The notes: generated by a model from the letters alone, not told the origin. A DNA stretch of 64,000 nt from Macromonas bipunctata (GCF_002837135.1 NZ_NWBQ01000044.1:1-64000), one strand, 5' to 3'. Positions 29,852-39,361 are shown, counted from the stretch's first letter. Program-made: numbers and translations.

Positions 29852-30568
29852 TCAGGCCGGGTGCGGGTTGACGATGCGCGCCAGCGCATCGGTGTCCTTG
29901 ATCTGGACGTAACGCTGCTTGACCTGGATGATGCCGTCCTCCATGAACTTGGAGAAAGTGCGGCTCACGGTTTCGAGCTTCATGCCGAGGTAGCTGCCGA
30001 TTTCCTCGCGCGTCATGCGCAGGATCAGCTCGGATTGCGAGAAGCCACGCGCGTGCAGCCGCTGCACCAGGTTGAGCAAGAAGGCGGCCAGCCGCTCCTC
30101 GGCGCGCATGCTGCCCAGCAGCAGCATCACGCCGTGGTCGCGCACAATCTCGCGGCTCATGATCTTGTGGATGTGGTGCTGCAGTGCGCTGAACTCGCGC
30201 GAGAGCTGCTCCAGGTGCTGGAACGGCAGCACGCAGACTTCGGCGTCTTCCAGCGCCACGGCGTCGCAGGTGTGGCGGTCGTGGACGATGCCATCGAGCC
30301 CCAGGATCTCGCCCATCATCTGAAAGCCTGTGACCTGGTCGCGGCCGTCGCTGGTGGTGAGGCAGGTCTTGAAGAAGCCCGAACGGATGGCGTACAGCGA
30401 GCTGAATTTCTCGCCATTGTTGAACAGGGCCTGGCCACGCTTGAGGCGGCGGCGCGACGCCACCACGCTGTCGAGCTGGCTGAGCTCCTGCTCACTCAGG
30501 CCCATGGGCAGGCACAACTCGCGCAGATTGCAGTTGGAGCAGGCGACCTTGATGCTGTGAGTGTCCAT
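29852..30568 (-). CDS. fnr: FNR/ANR-family oxygen-sensing transcription regulator
   Basis: The 238-residue regulator has the cluster cysteines C10, C13 and C19 in ACSNCNLRELC and C112 in EVCVLPF, the same spacing as E. coli FNR. It also has a cyclic-nucleotide-like beta roll, a long dimer helix and an HTH (TREEIGSYLGMKLETVSRTFSKF) with the E-x2-SR recognition residues. The oxygen-labile 4Fe-4S cluster makes it active without O2. The ATG at 30568 was chosen because the longer frame from 30778 reads through the tRNA-Ser gene. It converges on the fixH-like gene with a 30-bp gap and is likely to act on the FNR box before ccoN. Confidence 0.95.
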   Translation of the reverse strand: MDTHSIKVACSNCNLRELCLPMGLSEQELSQLDSVVASRRRLKRGQALFNNGEKFSSLYAIRSGFFKTCLTTSDGRDQVTGFQMMGEILGLDGIVHDRHTCDAVALEDAEVCVLPFQHLEQLSREFSALQHHIHKIMSREIVRDHGVMLLLGSMRAEERLAAFLLNLVQRLHARGFSQSELILRMTREEIGSYLGMKLETVSRTFSKFMEDGIIQVKQRYVQIKDTDALARIVNPHPA

Positions 30569-30641
30569 GATGGCTTGAGCGTGCCAGCCAGCAATACAAC
30601 ACGTCCTGCGAGGCTGATAAAGACTGTTGTGCGGTGTTTGG

Positions 30642-30726
30642 CGGAAGCGGTGAGATTCGAACTCACGAACGGTTGCCCGTTGCCGGTTTTCAAGACCGGT
30701 GCAATCGACCACTCTGCCACGCTTCC
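30642..30726 (-). tRNA. tRNA-Ser(UGA)
   Basis: On the minus strand GGAAGCG pairs with CGCTTCC, with discriminator G and encoded CCA at 30641-30639. The anticodon loop CTTGAAA gives UGA. A long variable arm and T arm GTGAGTTCGAATCTCAC are present. It lies 73 bp upstream of fnr. Confidence 0.97.
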
Positions 30727-30743
30727 GGGTCGGATAAGTGCGG

Positions 30744-30749
30744 ATTGTA
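30744..30749 (-). promoter_or_regulatory. -10 box of the tRNA-Ser(UGA) promoter
   Basis: TACAAT on the minus strand lies 17 bases before the tRNA, giving a leader of about 10 nt. No good -35 box is seen. Confidence 0.4.
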
Positions 30750-30789
30750 ACCGTGTTGCCAGCTGCAATTCGTGCCACACTCTGGCCCC

Positions 30790-32991
30790 ATGTCTTCTAC
30801 CGAATGGGCGCACAAGGCGCTGAGTATTTTCGATGCCGTGGTCGGCCAGGCCGGGCACTTGCGCGAGCGGCCCGGCCAGCGCCGCATGGCACAGCAGGTG
30901 GCGCACACTTTCAGCGAGGCCGATCTGGGCGAGGTGGCCCCCGACGAGGCCACCGGGCTGGAGCCGGAGCCGGTGCGCTCGGTGGCGGTGATCCAGGCGG
31001 GCACCGGGGTGGGCAAGTCGCTGGCCTACACGGTGCCGGCGGTGGTGCTCGCCCTGGAGCGCAACACGCGCGTGCTGATTTCCACCGCCACGGTGGCGCT
31101 GCAGGAACAACTCGTCAACAAGGATTTGCCCGCGCTGGCCGCCAGCTTGCCGCAGCCGTTCCGCTTTGCACTGGCCAAGGGGCGGGGCCGCTACGTGTGC
31201 AAGCTCAAGCTGGAACGCTGGCTGGGCGGCACCGATGGCGATGCGCACGACTTTTGGGACACGACCGAGGACATGTTTGGCGATGCCGCCCCGGCCAAGG
31301 CCCAGCCTGCGGCGCAACCGGAAGTCCAGCACGCCGAACGGTTGGCGTTCTACCAGGCCCTGTCGGATCAGCTCACGCGTGGCGGGTGGGATGGCGACCG
31401 CGACAACCTGCCCCAGGCCCCCGAGGTGGCGTGGTGGGGCGCGGTGGCGGCGGAGGCCAGCTCCTGTACCGCGCGCCATTGCCCGGCCTACAACGAGTGC
31501 GTGTACTACGAGCAGCGCAAGGCGCTGGTGGGCGCGCAGGTGATTGTGGTCAACCACGACCTGTTGCTGTCGTCGCTGCAATCGCGCAGCTTGCCCGAGC
31601 TGGACAACTGCCTGCTGGTGCTGGACGAGGCGCACCACCTGCCCGGCACTGCGCTGGACCAGTTTGCCGCCAGCATGGACTTGAGCCGCCTGACCTGGAT
31701 CGAGCGCCTGAGCAGCTACGCGGTGCGCGCGGGTGGCCTGCTGGCCGTGAGCGAGGTGGCGGAGGTGGCCCAGCACGCCGCGCTGTTACGCCAGAGCTTG
31801 CAGGAGGTGGCGCGCGTGGCGCTGGAGGTGTATGGCGACGAACTGCGCGCGCAGCCGACGTCCGCCTGGGGCCCGGCCCGCGTGCGGGTGCCGGGCGGGG
31901 TGCTGCCCGACGAGCTGGTGGTGTCGCTGACCCACCTCAACACCCACGCCGAGGCGTTTCTGGCGGTGTTGCGGCTGGTGAGTGCGGCGCTGCGCCTGCA
32001 CATCCGCGACAACCCGGACGAGGCGCGCCGCTGGTCGCAGATCTACGCCCAGCTGGGCACCATTGCGCCCCGGCTGGAGGCGGTACAACGCACCACGCAG
32101 CTGCTGCTGCAGGCCCAGACCGAGGACGACGCCCCGGTGGCCAAGTGGTTCACGCTGGAGGTGGTGCACGACCTGGTGGTGCTGCACGCCCACGCCAGCC
32201 CCACGCTGCCCGGTGCCACGCTGCGCCAGCACGTGTGGAGCAAGGTGCGCGCAGCGGTGCTGACATCGGCCACGCTGACCAGCTGCGGCCATTTTGATTT
32301 CTTCCTGAAGGAATCAGGCCTGAACGACCACCCGGCGGCGGTGGCGCTGGAGGTGCCCAGTCCGTTCGATTTCGAGCGTCAGGGCCGCTTGGTGCTGGCC
32401 GAGACGCAGGCCGATCCGCGCCAGGCCGCTGCCTTCACCGCCGAGATGGTGCAGGCGCTGCTGGCCGACCTGCAGCAGGTGCAGCACGGCGCGCTGGTGC
32501 TGTTCACGTCCCGCGCAGCCCTGAAGCAGGCCGAGGAGGCGCTGCCGGACCCGTTGCGCACCCTGGTGCTGTCGCAGACCGCGTGGCCGCGTGGCCAGCT
32601 GCTGGCGCGGCACCGTGAGCGCGTGGCGGCGGGCCAGCCGTCCATCATCTTTGGCCTGCAGTCGTTTGGCGAGGGGCTGGACTTGCCGGGGCAGCTGTGC
32701 CAGGACTTGTTCATCACCAAGCTGCCGTTTGCGCCGCCGGACGATCCGGTGGGCGAGGCACGCGCCGAGTGGCTGCGCTCGGTGGGGCGCGACCCGTTCT
32801 CGGAGCTGGTGGTGCCCGCTACAGCCATCCGGCTGGCGCAGTGGGTGGGGCGCGCCATCCGCACCGAGGAGGATGAGGCCCACGTTTATTGCTACGACCG
32901 GCGCCTGGCCCAGACCGGCTATGGCCAGCGCCTGCTGCAGGGCTTGCCGCCTTTCACGCGGGTGCGGCGGGCGGCGGTGCCAGCGTTTTGA
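30790..32991 (+). CDS. dinG: ATP-dependent DNA helicase DinG
   Basis: The 733-residue XPD-like superfamily 2 helicase has Walker A QAGTGVGKS (about 78), the DEAH box VLDEAHHLPG, the iron-sulfur cysteines (C in RYVCKLKLE, then CTARHCPAYNECVYY), and C-terminal motifs FGLQSFGEGLDLPG and QWVGRAIRTEED. It unwinds DNA 5' to 3' and resolves R-loops. The ATG at 30790 was taken; an in-frame start at 30772 lies upstream. Its end overlaps the next gene on the opposite strand by 38 bp. Confidence 0.95.
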   Translation: MSSTEWAHKALSIFDAVVGQAGHLRERPGQRRMAQQVAHTFSEADLGEVAPDEATGLEPEPVRSVAVIQAGTGVGKSLAYTVPAVVLALERNTRVLISTATVALQEQLVNKDLPALAASLPQPFRFALAKGRGRYVCKLKLERWLGGTDGDAHDFWDTTEDMFGDAAPAKAQPAAQPEVQHAERLAFYQALSDQLTRGGWDGDRDNLPQAPEVAWWGAVAAEASSCTARHCPAYNECVYYEQRKALVGAQVIVVNHDLLLSSLQSRSLPELDNCLLVLDEAHHLPGTALDQFAASMDLSRLTWIERLSSYAVRAGGLLAVSEVAEVAQHAALLRQSLQEVARVALEVYGDELRAQPTSAWGPARVRVPGGVLPDELVVSLTHLNTHAEAFLAVLRLVSAALRLHIRDNPDEARRWSQIYAQLGTIAPRLEAVQRTTQLLLQAQTEDDAPVAKWFTLEVVHDLVVLHAHASPTLPGATLRQHVWSKVRAAVLTSATLTSCGHFDFFLKESGLNDHPAAVALEVPSPFDFERQGRLVLAETQADPRQAAAFTAEMVQALLADLQQVQHGALVLFTSRAALKQAEEALPDPLRTLVLSQTAWPRGQLLARHRERVAAGQPSIIFGLQSFGEGLDLPGQLCQDLFITKLPFAPPDDPVGEARAEWLRSVGRDPFSELVVPATAIRLAQWVGRAIRTEEDEAHVYCYDRRLAQTGYGQRLLQGLPPFTRVRRAAVPAF

Positions 32992-33232
32992 CGCCGCCGG
33001 GGCTGGCGGCTTGCAGCATGGCCAGCGCATCGGCTTGCCAGTGGTGCAGGGCGGTGTAGAAGCCTTCCCACACGCAGCCGTTGCAGCCCCGGCCGCAGCA
33101 GCTGGTGGGTTCGGGCGGTGGTGGGCGCAGCGTCAGTTGTTGCTGGTGCAGCGCGTGCTGCAGCTGGCCGATGCGCTGGCGGGCCTCGGGCAGGGACGTC
33201 AAGGGGGCGGACAAAGACTCAACAAACGACAT
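32954..33232 (-). CDS. Oxidoreductase-like domain small protein
   Basis: The 92-residue protein has the motif PPPPEPTSCCGRGCNGCVWEG (about residues 36-56), which matches the short Cys-rich 'oxidoreductase-like, N-terminal' domain also found in eukaryotic OXLD1. The biochemical role is not known. The four Cys could bind a metal. The ATG at 33232 (MSFVESLSAPL) gives a sensible length; the longer frame from 33460 has poor codon character. It is convergent with dinG, overlapping its end. Confidence 0.8.
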   Translation of the reverse strand: MSFVESLSAPLTSLPEARQRIGQLQHALHQQQLTLRPPPPEPTSCCGRGCNGCVWEGFYTALHHWQADALAMLQAASPGGVKTLAPPPAAPA

Positions 33233-33411
33233 GGGTGTGGACGGGGCGGTGCAAAAAACCGTGCATTGTGAACCGGTTTGCTGCTGTTGCCACCTCCGCC
33301 CTTCCTGGATATTGTTGCCACCGTTGCCCTTCCAGGCACTTGGGTGTCGGGCGCCAGATGTGCGGTTGTGGCTGCGCCTATGGCCGCAGCACCTGTTGGA
33401 CAATTGCCCAC

Positions 33412-33957
33412 ATGACCCATGCCACCGATACCGATGACGACGACACCCCCGCTGGCCCACCCATGCCCGCGGGCGGCAAGAACTACATCACCCAGGCCGG
33501 TTGCGACCGCCTGCGCGCTGAGCTGGTGCAACTGCTGGACGTGGAGCGGCCCAAGGTGGTGGAAACCGTGCACTGGGCGGCCAGCAATGGCGACCGCTCC
33601 GAGAACGGCGACTACCTGTACGGCAAGAAGCGCCTGCGCGAGATCGACCGCCGCATCCGATTTTTGACGCGGCGTCTGGACATGGCGGTGGTGGTCGATC
33701 CGTCGCTGCACCACGGCAAGGATCAGGTGTTCTTTGGCGCCACCGTGACCTACGCGCGCCAGGACGGCAGCGAGACCACCGTCACCATCCTGGGCATGGA
33801 CGAGGCGGACACCGCGCAGGGCCACATCAGCTGGGTGGCGCCGGTGGCGCAGGCGCTGCTCAAGGCCCGTGAAGGCGACGAAGTGCGCTTGCGCACCCCC
33901 CACGGCTGGGAGGTGCTGGAGGTGCTGGAAGTGCGCTATCCGGTGCCCGTGCCGTAG
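33412..33957 (+). CDS. greB: Transcription elongation factor GreB
   Basis: The 181-residue protein has the Gre coiled-coil N-terminal domain from about residue 23 (KNYITQAGCDRLRAELVQLL) with the acidic tip SNGDRSENGDYLYGKKRLREIDRRI, and the C-terminal FKBP-like domain. It rescues backtracked RNA polymerase by stimulating transcript cleavage. The WAASNGDRSENGDY signature is GreB-like. The first 22 residues are an Asp/Pro-rich extension. The ATG at 33412 is the first sensible start. Confidence 0.93.
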   Translation: MTHATDTDDDDTPAGPPMPAGGKNYITQAGCDRLRAELVQLLDVERPKVVETVHWAASNGDRSENGDYLYGKKRLREIDRRIRFLTRRLDMAVVVDPSLHHGKDQVFFGATVTYARQDGSETTVTILGMDEADTAQGHISWVAPVAQALLKAREGDEVRLRTPHGWEVLEVLEVRYPVPVP

Positions 33958-34070
33958 CCCGGTGTGTTGCGCTGCATCAACGCTGCCGTGTCGGGGTAGC
34001 ACGCCGGGCGTATTTGGCCCCACAATGCAGGCACAGGGCCGCTGTTCGTGCCCGTTGCCCGGATTTTTGT

Positions 34071-36764
34071 ATGGACAAGCATTACCTCTCTCCCCTGTTC
34101 AGCCCCCAGTCGATGGTGGTTTTTGCCAATCAGCCCGCCGAGGGTGGCGAGCCCTTGCCACCGCACGCCGCCACGCTGCTGCGCATGCTCGAAGCCCAGC
34201 CCTTTACCGGCACCATCACGCGGGTGGACATGCACCGCAGCGGCACGCTGGCCGATCTGGCGCACATGCAGGCCGACCTGGCGCTGGTGGCGCTGCCCCC
34301 CGCCGATATTGCCGACGCGCTGGAACTGGCCGGGCACATGAAGTGCCGCGCCGCGCTGGTGGTGGGCGATGGCGTCAGCGCCGAGCTGTCTGCCCGGCTG
34401 CACGAGGTGGCGCGGCGCCACAACCTCCAGCTGCTCGGGCCCAACGCCTTGGGGGTGCAGCGCCCGCGTCTGCAGTTGAATGCCAGTGCTGTGGGGCCAC
34501 TGGCGGCCACTGGGCCGATTGCGCTGGTGTCGCAGTCCGGTGCGCTGACCAGCGCGATTCTGGACTGGGCGCAGCACAACGGTGTGGGGTTTTCGACCGT
34601 GGTGTCGCTGGGGCCGCACACGGCGCTGGACACGGCCGAGGTGCTGGACTTTCTGGCCAGCGACTCGCAGACGCACAGCATTGTGGTGTACTTGGAAAGC
34701 ATTTCCAATGCGCGCCGTTTCATGAGCGCGCTGCGTGCGGCGGCCAACGCCAAGCCGGTGGTGGTGCTCAAGGCCGGCCGCAAGTCGGCGGGCAATGCCG
34801 CGGCGCAGACGCACAGCGGTGCCATGATCGGCAGCGACGACGCCTTTGACGCCGCCTTGCGCCGCGCCGGTGCGGTGCGGGTGCATTCGTTTGTGCAACT
34901 GTTTTCGGCGGCCAAGTGTCTGGCCTCGCGCTACCGCCCGGTGGGCAAGCACCTGGCCATCATCAGCAACGGGGGCGGCCCCGGCATCCTGGCCGCCGAC
35001 TGGGTACAGGAACTCGGCCTGGAGGTGGGACGTCTGAGCCCTGAAAAAGCCCAAGCCCTCAAGCCCAGGCTGGCACCCAACGCTTCGCTGTGCGACCTGA
35101 TCAACCTGTCGGCGGACGCACAGCCCGAGCACTACCGCGCCGCCATGGACGCGGCCAACCAGGAGCCCGGCATCGACGGCGTGCTGGTGGTGCATTCGCC
35201 GCGCATCGGGGTGGACAGCCTGGCCGCCGCCGAGGCGGTGGTGGCCGGCTACCGCCACCTGAGCAAGCCGCTGCTGACGTGCTGGATGGGCGATGCCACG
35301 GTCATCGAGGCGCGCAACCTGCTCTCCAACAGCAGCATCCCGACCTTCCGCATGCCCGAGGCGGCGGTGGACTCGTTTGGCAACATTGCCAGCTTCTACC
35401 AGAACCAGCAGCTGCTGCAGCAGATGCCGCCGCCGCTGTCGTCGCTGGCCCAGCCCGACATCGAGGGCGCGCGCCTGCTGATCGAGGGCGTGCTGGCCGA
35501 GCGGCGCACGGTGCTGACCGAGATGGAGTCCAAGTCGCTGCTGTCCACCTTCCATATTCCGGTGACGCAGACCCTGCTGGCACGCAGCCCCAACGAGGCC
35601 ATGATGATTGCCAACCAGCTGGGCTACCCGGTGGCGCTCAAGATCGACTCGCCCGACATCACGCACAAGTCCGACGTCAACGGCGTGGCGCTCAACGTGG
35701 CCAACGCGGTGGGCGTGCGCGACACCTTCCGCAGCATGATGGAGTCGGTGGCGCGAGTGCAGCCCAAGGCCCGCATCAATGGCGTGACGGTGCAGAAGAT
35801 GGCCTGCAAGAAGCGCGGCCGCGAGCTCTACATTGGCGTGGTGACCGACCAGTCGTTTGGCCCGGTGATCACGTTTGGCTCGGGCGGCACCATGATCGAG
35901 CTGTTCGACGACCACGCGATGGAGCTGCCGCCGCTCAACCAGTTCCTGGCGCGCAGCCTGATTGGGCGTGCCCGCGTGGCCGAAACGCTGGGCGCCTGGC
36001 GCGGCGCGCCAGCGGTCGATCAGGAAGCGATCGAGCAGGTGCTGCTGCGCGTGTCGGAGATGGTGTGCGAGCTGCCGCAGCTGCGCGAGCTCGACATCAA
36101 CCCCATCATCGTGGACGACACCGGGGCGGTGGCGGTGGATGCGCGCATCGTGATCGGGCACGCCACCTCGCAAAGCGACGCCCCGGCGCGCCACTATGGC
36201 CACCTGGCCATCTCGCCGTACCCCAGCCACTACAGCCAGCACTGGCCCATGCCGGGCGGTGGCGAGTACCTGCTGCGCCCGATCCGGCCCGACGACGCGC
36301 AGATGCTGCAAGACCTGGTGCAGCACCTGTCGGCGGAGAGCCGCTACTTCCGCTTCGTCTCCAACAGCCCCAAGCTGTCGCCGGCCATGCTGGCGCGCCT
36401 GACGCTGATCGACTACGACCGAGAGATGGCGCTGGCCGCCATCCTGAAAGAGCGCCAGACCAACGACAGCGGCGAGACGGTGGAGACCGAGCGCATCATT
36501 GGCGTCTCGCGCTACATCACCAACCCCGACAAGGCCAGCTGCGAGTTCTCGCTGCTGGTGGCCGACGAGTTCAACGGCAAGGGGCTGGGCTCGCGCCTGA
36601 TGCTGTCCATCATGGAGGTGGCGCGCGACCGGGGCCTCAAGGAGATTGACGGGCTGGTGCTGGCCAACAACCGCAACATGCTTAGCCTGATGCGCAAGCT
36701 CGGTTTTGTGGTGCAGGAGTTCCCGGAAGACGAGGACTTCAAGCTGGTGGTGCACCAGCTCTGA
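34071..36764 (+). CDS. Pat-type bifunctional protein: NDP-forming acyl-CoA synthetase-like plus GNAT acetyltransferase
   Basis: The 897-residue protein has a CoA-binding and ligase region (about residues 20-470), an ATP-grasp domain (about 485-705) and a C-terminal GNAT domain (about 725-897, with the acetyl-CoA motif FNGKGLGSRLM). This is the layout of the Lys acetyltransferases Pat/YfiQ, which acetylate and inactivate acetyl-CoA synthetase. His248 in TQTHSGAMIG-type context (AAQTHSGAM) aligns with the phospho-His of active ADP-forming synthetases; enterobacterial Pat is reported to lack it. The acs gene is in this window. Start ATG 34071 gives MDKHYLSPLFSPQS. Confidence 0.9.
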   Translation: MDKHYLSPLFSPQSMVVFANQPAEGGEPLPPHAATLLRMLEAQPFTGTITRVDMHRSGTLADLAHMQADLALVALPPADIADALELAGHMKCRAALVVGDGVSAELSARLHEVARRHNLQLLGPNALGVQRPRLQLNASAVGPLAATGPIALVSQSGALTSAILDWAQHNGVGFSTVVSLGPHTALDTAEVLDFLASDSQTHSIVVYLESISNARRFMSALRAAANAKPVVVLKAGRKSAGNAAAQTHSGAMIGSDDAFDAALRRAGAVRVHSFVQLFSAAKCLASRYRPVGKHLAIISNGGGPGILAADWVQELGLEVGRLSPEKAQALKPRLAPNASLCDLINLSADAQPEHYRAAMDAANQEPGIDGVLVVHSPRIGVDSLAAAEAVVAGYRHLSKPLLTCWMGDATVIEARNLLSNSSIPTFRMPEAAVDSFGNIASFYQNQQLLQQMPPPLSSLAQPDIEGARLLIEGVLAERRTVLTEMESKSLLSTFHIPVTQTLLARSPNEAMMIANQLGYPVALKIDSPDITHKSDVNGVALNVANAVGVRDTFRSMMESVARVQPKARINGVTVQKMACKKRGRELYIGVVTDQSFGPVITFGSGGTMIELFDDHAMELPPLNQFLARSLIGRARVAETLGAWRGAPAVDQEAIEQVLLRVSEMVCELPQLRELDINPIIVDDTGAVAVDARIVIGHATSQSDAPARHYGHLAISPYPSHYSQHWPMPGGGEYLLRPIRPDDAQMLQDLVQHLSAESRYFRFVSNSPKLSPAMLARLTLIDYDREMALAAILKERQTNDSGETVETERIIGVSRYITNPDKASCEFSLLVADEFNGKGLGSRLMLSIMEVARDRGLKEIDGLVLANNRNMLSLMRKLGFVVQEFPEDEDFKLVVHQL

Positions 36765-36783
36765 GCTTGGCTACCGCGCCGCC

Positions 36784-39021
36784 TCAGCGCGGCTTGGGTG
36801 TGGGGTGGACGCGGTGCGCCCGCACCACCGAGGGCGTGCGCTTGAGTGCGCGCAGCACGTGCGCCAGGTGCACGCGGTCGCGCACGGCTATCAGAAAGTG
36901 CAGGTCGGCGGCGCTGTGCAGCGCGTCCTCGTTCATGTGGATGTGGTTGATGTCGGCCTCGGCGGCGGCAAAGGCCGAGGCCACCTTGGCCAGCACGCCC
37001 TTGCCGTTCTCGATTGTCACCAGCACCGCCGACTCGAACAGGCGCACTGGGGCCTCCGACCACTCCACGTCCAGGAAGCGTTCGCTGTCGCGGTGCAGCA
37101 GCTTCTTGCCGGTGGGGCAGTCGTCGGTGTGGACCACCAGCCCTTCGCCCCCCCGGCCCAGGTAGCCCACGATGCGGTCGCCTGGAATCGGGTGGCAGCA
37201 GCTGGCGTACTGCACCGAGGCACCCTCGCTGCCGTCGAGCGTGACCACGCCCTGGCTGAGCTGGTCGGGCGCGCCGCCGTAGCGTTCCTGGCTGATGAGC
37301 AGCAGGTCGGGGCGCTGGCCGCTTTCGCCCAGCAGCGAGGCCAGCTTCTTGCCCACCATGCTGGCAATGCGCTTGCCCAGGCCGATGTCGGTCAGCAGCT
37401 CGTCAAGCGTCTTGTTGCCGGTAAAGCGCAGCAGCTTGTCCCACAGCGCCTGTTCGCTGGCCTCGGGCAGGGTGGCAATGCCTTCGCTGCGCAGGGCCTG
37501 GCGCAGCAGGCGTTCGCCCAGCTCCATCGACTCCTGCTGTGCCAGCGTCTTGAGGTGGTGCCGGATCTTGGAGCGCGCCTTGCCAGTGCGCACAAAGCCC
37601 AGCCAGCTTGGGTTGGGCTTGGCGTGCGGCGAGGTGACGATCTCCACCACGTCGCCGTTGGTGAGCTCGGTGCGCAGCGCCACTTGTTCGCCGTTGATCT
37701 TGGCGCCGATGGCGCGGTGGCCCACGTCGCTGTGGATGGCGTAGGCAAAATCGACCACGGTGGCGCCGCGCGGCATCGACATGATCTTGCTCTTGGGCGC
37801 GAACACGTACACCGCGTCGGGGAAGAGGTCGATTTTGACGTGGTCCCAGAACTCGGCGGCATCCCGCGTTTCGTGCTGGATGTCGAGCAGCGACTGCAGC
37901 CACTGGGTGTTGAGGCGTTCGGCGGCCTGGCTGTGCGGGTCGATGGCCTTGTAGAGCCAGTGCGCCGCCACGCCCGATTCGGCCACCACGTCCATGGCCG
38001 GGGTGCGCAGCTGGAACTCGATGTTGGTGCCAAACGGCCCCACCAGCGTGGTGTGCAGCGACTGGTAGCCGTTCATCTTGGGGATGGCGATGTAGTCGCG
38101 GAACTTGCCCGGCAGCGGCTTGTAGAGCTGGTGCAGTACGCCCAGCGCGGTGTAGCACTCGGTCAGGCTGTCGAGCACGATGCGGAAACCGTAGATGTCG
38201 GTGACTTGCGCAAACGACAGGTGCTTGAGATCCATCTTGCGGTAGATGGAGTAGAGCGTCTTTTCGCGCCCGATGATGCGCACCGGCATGCTGTGCTGGC
38301 CAAAGGCGTTCTCGACCTCGGCCCGCACGCGCTCGATCAGGTCCTTGCGGCGGTGGCGCGAACGCTCCAGCGCCTTGTGCAGCGCCTGGTAGCGCCACGG
38401 GTGCAGGTGCTTGAAGGCAAGTTCCTGCAGTTCGCGGTAGCTGTGGTTCAGGCCCAAGCGGTGGGCGATGGGGGCGTAGATATCGAGCGTCTCGCTGGAG
38501 ATGCGGCCCCACTTGCTGCGCGGCATGTCGCCCATGGTGCGCATGTTGTGCGTGCGGTCGGCCAGCTTGATCAGGATCACGCGCACGTCGCGCGCCATGG
38601 CCAGCAACATCTTGCGGAAGGATTCGGCCTGGTTTTCCTCGCGGCTGTCGAACTCGAGCTTGTCGAGCTTGGTCAGGCCATCGACCAGTTCGGCCACCGG
38701 CACGCCAAAGCGTTCCACCAGTTCCTGCTTGGTGACGCCGCAGTCTTCCATCGCGTCGTGCATGAGCGCGGCGGCCAGGGCCTGGGCGTCGAGCTTCCAT
38801 TCGGTGCAGATCTGCGCCACCGCAATCGGGTGCGTGATGTAGGGGTCGCCGTTCTTGCGCATCTGGCCCAGGTGGGCCTGGTCGGCGAAGCGGTAGGCCA
38901 GGCCCACCTGCTCGATGTCGCTGGGGCAGAGGTAGTCCAACTTGTCCACCAGCGCGGCAAAACTGGCGGCCGCCACACTGGCGGCGGTTTGCTCGGGGGT
39001 TGGGGTCGGGTGTGTACTCAT
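36784..39021 (-). CDS. spoT: Bifunctional (p)ppGpp synthetase/hydrolase SpoT (Rsh)
   Basis: The 745-residue enzyme has the HD hydrolase domain (ALMHDAMEDCGV, about residue 88), the synthetase domain (TDIYGFRIVLDSLTECYTALG), TGS domain (DAVYVFAPKSKIMSMPRGAT), helical and Cys-containing region (ASCCHPIPGD) and a C-terminal ACT domain. The intact HD motif supports hydrolase activity, unlike RelA. It follows rpoZ on the same strand after a terminator-like hairpin. It converges on the Pat-type gene with a 19-bp gap. Confidence 0.96.
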   Translation of the reverse strand: MSTHPTPTPEQTAASVAAASFAALVDKLDYLCPSDIEQVGLAYRFADQAHLGQMRKNGDPYITHPIAVAQICTEWKLDAQALAAALMHDAMEDCGVTKQELVERFGVPVAELVDGLTKLDKLEFDSREENQAESFRKMLLAMARDVRVILIKLADRTHNMRTMGDMPRSKWGRISSETLDIYAPIAHRLGLNHSYRELQELAFKHLHPWRYQALHKALERSRHRRKDLIERVRAEVENAFGQHSMPVRIIGREKTLYSIYRKMDLKHLSFAQVTDIYGFRIVLDSLTECYTALGVLHQLYKPLPGKFRDYIAIPKMNGYQSLHTTLVGPFGTNIEFQLRTPAMDVVAESGVAAHWLYKAIDPHSQAAERLNTQWLQSLLDIQHETRDAAEFWDHVKIDLFPDAVYVFAPKSKIMSMPRGATVVDFAYAIHSDVGHRAIGAKINGEQVALRTELTNGDVVEIVTSPHAKPNPSWLGFVRTGKARSKIRHHLKTLAQQESMELGERLLRQALRSEGIATLPEASEQALWDKLLRFTGNKTLDELLTDIGLGKRIASMVGKKLASLLGESGQRPDLLLISQERYGGAPDQLSQGVVTLDGSEGASVQYASCCHPIPGDRIVGYLGRGGEGLVVHTDDCPTGKKLLHRDSERFLDVEWSEAPVRLFESAVLVTIENGKGVLAKVASAFAAAEADINHIHMNEDALHSAADLHFLIAVRDRVHLAHVLRALKRTPSVVRAHRVHPTPKPR

Positions 39022-39078
39022 GCCTTAAATATAGCTGCAGTTGACGGGGCTTGCAGAATTATGTTGCACTGCACAAAA

Positions 39079-39104
39079 GAAAAAGCACCGCCAGGCGGTG
39101 CTTT
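39079..39104 (-). terminator. Terminator between rpoZ and spoT
   Basis: On the minus strand AAAGCACCGCC and GGCGGTGCTTTTTC form a GC-rich hairpin followed by a T run (plus-strand AAAAA at 39080-39084). It lies about 20 bp after the rpoZ stop and 60 bp before spoT, so spoT may be attenuated or have its own promoter. Confidence 0.75.
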
Positions 39105-39122
39105 GACATGGGTGCGCCAGGT

Positions 39123-39326
39123 TCAGACCGGCACTTTTTTCAGCATCTCGATGCCGACCTTGCCCTCGGCGATCTCGCGCAGGGCGGTCACGCCCGGCTT
39201 GTTCTTGCTCTCGATCTTGGGGGTGTGGCCCTGGTTGAGCATGCGGGCGCGGTAGGTGGCGGCCAGCACGAGCTGAAAGCGGTTGGGGATCTTTGCCAGA
39301 CAGTCTTCAACGGTAATGCGTGCCAT
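39123..39326 (-). CDS. rpoZ: RNA polymerase omega subunit
   Basis: The 67-residue subunit starts [21 protein letters not shown] with the conserved AATYRARML and [14 protein letters not shown]. Omega helps assemble beta-prime. CTCTGGAGGC precedes the ATG. Gene order gmk-rpoZ-spoT is conserved in proteobacteria. Confidence 0.97.
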   Translation of the reverse strand: MARITVEDCLAKIPNRFQLVLAATYRARMLNQGHTPKIESKNKPGVTALREIAEGKVGIEMLKKVPV

Positions 39327-39361
39327 GATGGCCTCCAGAGAGAGAATCGTAAACGGGGAAA

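Noticed and set aside
30569-30778. N-terminal extension of fnr
   Set aside because: The extended frame reads through tRNA-Ser; the ATG at 30568 gives the standard FNR N-terminus.
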